Source: JADLGL01 sp964611195 (GTDB lineage Bacteria; Pseudomonadota; Alphaproteobacteria; Rhizobiales; Kaistiaceae). Taken from it: a DNA stretch of 9,694 nucleotides. Position 1 is the first letter of the stretch; every line of letters begins with the position of its first letter. The DNA is taken from positions 1 to 9,694 of the forward strand of contig CAZSXA010000084.1 in NCBI GenBank assembly GCA_964611195.1, in the 5' to 3' direction. A program made the position numbers and the translations under genes. Under the pieces are notes generated by a model. It was not told the origin of the DNA. It did not search any database and was given only the letters and a program-made list of their open reading frames with translations. Positions 6,314 to 9,694 of this stretch are shown here, piece after piece.

Positions 6314-7318
6314 TTGCCGCGAACCCAATTGACCGACTTGAGCGACATCGATCCTTCCTTCCCTGCCTGTCCTCTCTGCGACGGACGTCCCGAACATCAC
6401 CGCGAAGTCGCGACCCGGGACCGGCGTGGCCGGCCGCTGCGGTCGGTGATCTGCGAGCGCTGCGGTCTGGTCTTTTCCAGTCCGATGCCGAGCGAGGAGC
6501 GGCTTCGGCAGTTCTACGAGGCCGAGTACCGGCAGGACTACAAGAAGGCCGTCGCGCCGCACCGACGCCATGTTCTCCGGGCGTTTCGGCTGGCGGCGGA
6601 GCGTTTCGAGGCCACGCGGCCGTTTCTTCCCGCAAGCGGCCGCGCGCTCGACATCGGGGCCGGCGGCGGGGAATGGGTCACGTTGCTCGGCCGACTCGGA
6701 TACCGATCAAGCGGGATTGAACCGACGCTTGGCTACGCCGAGTACGCCAAGGCGGAGTATGGCGCCGAGGTCGTTACGGCCCCGCTCAACGTCGCGGCGA
6801 TCAACGGGACCTACGACGTCGTCACCGCGTTCCATGTCCTTGAACATCTCCCCGACCCGCGGGAGGCATTGGCGCGGCTCCGCGCACTCCTCAGCAGCGA
6901 GCCGACGGCCCGCATCGTCGTCGAAGTACCGAATGTCGCGACAGTGCTGCAATCGAACCAAAGCAAGTTCCATTTCGCTCACGTCATCGGCTTCACGCCG
7001 GCCACGCTCGCAGCGGTGGCGGCTCGAGCGGGGCTCGCCCTCGTCGCCGACCTGACGCGTTCGCCGCATGCGGAGGATGTGCGGATGGTGTTCGCCCGCG
7101 GCGACGGCGTGCCGAACGCCCTGCCCCATCCCGGCTCGGTCGAGCGGACGCGCAAGGTGCTGAGCCGGCGCAACCGCGTTCATGTCAATGCGATCCCTAA
7201 CCTCTTCACCAAGACGATGCGGTCGCTGGAGGAACGTGCGCTCACCATCGGGCGGTCGGGCGCCGATATTGCCCATAGCATCGCGGAGAAGACGGCCGCG
7301 CGACGCGCGTCGGCCTAG
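6314..7318 (+). CDS. Class I SAM-dependent methyltransferase with N-terminal zinc ribbon
   Basis: The product has 334 residues if read from TTG 6314. Four cysteines form a likely zinc ribbon, CPLC (C19, C22) and CERC (C47, C50). A helical linker leads to a Rossmann methyltransferase domain: motif I ALDIGAGGGEW (111-121), the acidic ribose-binding residue E136 in GIEP (134-137), YDVVTAFHVLEHLPDP (167-182), and EVPNVAT (204-210). The segment HFAHVIGFTPATLAAVAARAGL (220-241) is typical of the Methyltransf_23-type group. The acceptor substrate is unknown. The basic C-terminal tail has no recognised domain. No ATG or GTG start exists between the in-frame stop at 6251 and the zinc ribbon, so initiation must use TTG (6314, 6329 or 6338), none with a clear ribosome binding site. 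The stop codon overlaps that of valS, which runs the other way. Confidence 0.8.
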   Translation: MPRTQLTDLSDIDPSFPACPLCDGRPEHHREVATRDRRGRPLRSVICERCGLVFSSPMPSEERLRQFYEAEYRQDYKKAVAPHRRHVLRAFRLAAERFEATRPFLPASGRALDIGAGGGEWVTLLGRLGYRSSGIEPTLGYAEYAKAEYGAEVVTAPLNVAAINGTYDVVTAFHVLEHLPDPREALARLRALLSSEPTARIVVEVPNVATVLQSNQSKFHFAHVIGFTPATLAAVAARAGLALVADLTRSPHAEDVRMVFARGDGVPNALPHPGSVERTRKVLSRRNRVHVNAIPNLFTKTMRSLEERALTIGRSGADIAHSIAEKTAARRASA

Positions 7319-9694
7319 CCGGCGCTCGCCTGCAAGCGCTCGACGGCCGCCCTCAGCTTGTCCTGATGAGCCGCCGCGTCGGCGCGACGTTCGCGCTGCT
7401 CCTCGATGACCTCCATCGGCGCCTTCTCCAGGAACTGCTCGTTGCCAAGCTTGGCGTCGAACTTGGCGATCTCCTTGCCGACCTTGTCGAGTTCGCGGCC
7501 GAGGCGATCGCGCTCCGCCGCCATATCGATAACGTCGGCAAGGTCGAGGCAGGCGGTCGTCGCGCCGGCTACAATCTGCACCGTGCCGTCGACCGGAGCC
7601 GCAGCGAGTTCGAGATTTCCGATGCGGGCGAGCCGGGAGAGCGCCTCGCCGTGACGCTCGACGCGCGCCGCGACGCCCTCGGTGCCCACCACCGTCAACG
7701 GGACCTGTGCGCCCGGCGGGACGTTCATCTCGGTGCGCACGGAGCGAATTTCGCTCACCAGTTCGATAAGCCAGTCGACCTCGTCGGCGGCCGCGTCGTC
7801 GCTGAACGACAGCTCCGGCCAATCGGTGAGGATAAGGAGTTCGTCACGGTCGCCGGCTGCGGTCTGTTCCCACAGCTCCTCGGTGACGAACGGCATGAAG
7901 GGATGGAGAAGCTTCAGGATGTGATCGCGGACGAAAGCGACGGTCGCCCGTGTCTCGGCTTTGGCATCGTCGTCCGCGCCTGAGAGCACGGGCTTGGCAA
8001 GCTCGAGGTACCAGTCGCAGTAGCTGTGCCAGATGAAGTGGTAGATCGACGATGCGGCATCGGAGAAGCGGTACTGCCCGATCGCCGCGACGATCTCGTC
8101 CTGGGCCCGGGCGGCCTGGGTCAGGATCCAGCGATTGACGATCAGCGTTGTCGACTCCGGATCGAAGCCCGACGGCGCCTCGCACTTGTTCATCTCGGCG
8201 AAGCGCGCCGCGTTCCAGAGCTTGGTGGCGAAGTTGCGATAGCCTTCGATACGCGAGCGCGCCGGCTTCACGTCGCGGCCGGGCGTCGCCAACGCCGCCA
8301 TGGTGAAGCGCACGGCGTCGGCGCCGAAGGCGTCGATCAGTTCGAGCGGGTCGACGACGTTGCCCTTCGACTTCGACATCTTCGCGCCCTTCTCGTCGCG
8401 AACGATGCCGTGGATATAGACGGTCGGGAACGGCTCGGTCTCGGTGAAGTGGACGCCCATCATCATCATCCGGGCGACCCAGAAGAAAATGATGTCGAAG
8501 GCAGTGACCAGCACCGAGGTCGGGTAATAGCGTTCGAGCTCCGGCGTCGCGTCCGGCCAGCCGAGCGTCGAGAACGGCCACAGCGCCGAGGAGAACCAGG
8601 TGTCGAGGACATCCTCGTCGCGTGTCAGGAAGTTCGCGCGCGCCTCCGGTTCGGACGCCATGCGGCGGGCTTCCTCGTCGCTGATCGCTCCTTCGACGAC
8701 GTAGAAGGCGAGCGCGTCGCCGACGGCCTCCTCCTCCGTCTCGGCGACGAAGACCTTGCCGTCCGGCCCGTACCAGGCCGGAATCTGGTGACCCCACCAG
8801 AGTTGGCGCGAGATGCACCAGGGCTGGATGTTCTCCATCCAGTCGAAATAGGTCTTCTCCCAGTTCCTCGGCACGAACGCGGTTCCGCCGAGGCGCACCG
8901 CATCGATCGCCGGGCCGGCCATCGCCTTGGCGTCGACATACCACTGGTCGGTCAGGAACGGCTCGATCTCGACGCCGGACCGATCGCCATGCGGGACGGA
9001 GTGGACGATGTCCTCGATGTCGGCGATAAGGCCGTGGCCCTCCATCATGCCGACAACGCGCTTGCGTGCCTCGAAGCGATCGAGGCCATGCAACGCTTCG
9101 ATCGTCGCGTGGAGTTCGGGGCTGGAGGCCACATCGGCAGTGAAAGCCTCGTTGTCGGCGAGCACGACGCGGGCCTCGATGTCGAAGATGTTGATCTGCG
9201 GCAGGCCGTGGCGACGGCCGACCTCGAAGTCGTTGAAGTCGTGCGCCGGCGTGATCTTCACCGCGCCCGAGCCCGCCTCGGGATCCGCATACTCATCGGC
9301 AATGATGGGGATCCGGCGGCCGACGAGCGGCAGGATGACGTGCTGGCCGACAAGCTCCTTGTAGCGCTCGTCGTCGGGATGGACCGCGACCGCGGTGTCG
9401 CCGAGCATCGTCTCCGGACGGGTCGTCGCGACGGTGATGGTCTGCTCGGAACCGGCGATCGGATAGCGGAAGTGCCAGAGATGACCCTGCATCTCGACCT
9501 GCTGGACCTCGAGGTCGGAGATCGCGGTGTGCAGCTTCGGGTCCCAGTTGACGAGGCGCTTGTCGCGATAGATCAGCCCTTCGCGATAGAGGTCGACGAA
9601 AACCTTGAGGACCGCCTTCGACAGCCCTTCGTCCATGGTGAAGCGTTCGCGTGACCAGTCGCAGGAGGCGCCGAGGCGCTTCAACTGGTTGATG
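7315..9694 (-). CDS. valS: Valyl-tRNA synthetase, 3' part (N-terminus outside the window)
   Basis: ValS charges tRNA-Val with valine and hydrolyses mischarged Thr. The window holds 792 codons of the reading frame; the frame is open to the right edge, so the gene continues. Roughly the first 100-150 residues, including the HIGH motif, are missing. Visible parts in order are INQLKRLGASCDWSRERFTMD, the CP1 editing domain with TTRPETMLGDTAVAVHPDD (about 9376-9430) and TPAHDFNDFEVGRRHGL, the catalytic-core blocks DWMENIQPWCISRQLWWG and DVLDTWFSSALWP, and KMSKS at 8368-8382. The anticodon-binding helical domain follows, then a C-terminal coiled coil (about 7321-7540, ERDRLGRELDKVGKEIAKFD) that is typical of ValS. 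A TTG at 9684 is an internal Leu, not a start. The stop shares CTAG with the convergent methyltransferase gene. Confidence 0.97.
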   Translation of the reverse strand, partial: INQLKRLGASCDWSRERFTMDEGLSKAVLKVFVDLYREGLIYRDKRLVNWDPKLHTAISDLEVQQVEMQGHLWHFRYPIAGSEQTITVATTRPETMLGDTAVAVHPDDERYKELVGQHVILPLVGRRIPIIADEYADPEAGSGAVKITPAHDFNDFEVGRRHGLPQINIFDIEARVVLADNEAFTADVASSPELHATIEALHGLDRFEARKRVVGMMEGHGLIADIEDIVHSVPHGDRSGVEIEPFLTDQWYVDAKAMAGPAIDAVRLGGTAFVPRNWEKTYFDWMENIQPWCISRQLWWGHQIPAWYGPDGKVFVAETEEEAVGDALAFYVVEGAISDEEARRMASEPEARANFLTRDEDVLDTWFSSALWPFSTLGWPDATPELERYYPTSVLVTAFDIIFFWVARMMMMGVHFTETEPFPTVYIHGIVRDEKGAKMSKSKGNVVDPLELIDAFGADAVRFTMAALATPGRDVKPARSRIEGYRNFATKLWNAARFAEMNKCEAPSGFDPESTTLIVNRWILTQAARAQDEIVAAIGQYRFSDAASSIYHFIWHSYCDWYLELAKPVLSGADDDAKAETRATVAFVRDHILKLLHPFMPFVTEELWEQTAAGDRDELLILTDWPELSFSDDAAADEVDWLIELVSEIRSVRTEMNVPPGAQVPLTVVGTEGVAARVERHGEALSRLARIGNLELAAAPVDGTVQIVAGATTACLDLADVIDMAAERDRLGRELDKVGKEIAKFDAKLGNEQFLEKAPMEVIEEQRERRADAAAHQDKLRAAVERLQASAG

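Noticed and set aside
8026..9654. 542-residue open frame on the plus strand opposite valS
   Set aside because: It is entirely antisense to unmistakable ValS sequence, and its composition is typical of a mirrored frame (runs of R, D, H, V). No motif is seen.

Overview
This is a GC-rich, gene-dense chromosomal window of housekeeping genes. The gene set points to an alphaproteobacterium, most likely of the Hyphomicrobiales (Rhizobiales) type. The pointers are a glnB-glnA pair with a sigma-54 type promoter directly upstream of glnB, a divergent nnrD, and a small two-membrane-segment protein ending in the FPGWRED motif that I recall from rhizobial membrane DnaJ-like proteins. The lineage call is inference from gene content, not from a marker tree. 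I see no tRNA, rRNA, CRISPR array, insertion sequence or phage gene.

Layout, left to right. On the minus strand at the left edge lies a partial membrane DnaJ-like protein (1-481) with an apparent frameshift close to the edge. Immediately upstream of it in the same transcriptional direction is a von Willebrand factor A-like protein (484-1215). Divergent from these is panC (1319-2161, pantothenate synthetase). It runs head-on into nnrD (2165-3649, minus; bifunctional NAD(P)HX epimerase/dehydratase), with only 3 bp between the stop codons. A 221-bp divergent region follows and carries a near-consensus sigma-54 promoter reading into glnB (3871-4209) and glnA (4285-5691). That pair ends at a strong intrinsic terminator (5720-5752).

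After the terminator come an SRPBCC-fold protein (5785-6240) and a zinc-ribbon plus SAM-dependent methyltransferase (6314-7318) that apparently starts at a TTG codon. This meets, tail to tail, the 3' part of valS (7315-9694, minus; valyl-tRNA synthetase), which runs off the right edge. The two convergent stop codons share one CTAG.

Functionally the centre is nitrogen control: the PII protein GlnB reports nitrogen and 2-oxoglutarate status, and GlnA assimilates ammonium. The Tyr51 uridylylation site of GlnB and the Tyr397 adenylylation site of GlnA are both present. The rest is cofactor synthesis and repair (panC, nnrD), translation (valS) and poorly characterised accessory proteins. I did not find a convincing undescribed system. 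The most useful leads are the frameshift in the DnaJ-like gene, the inverted repeat overlapping the sigma-54 -24 element, and the vWA/DnaJ-like pair of unknown role.
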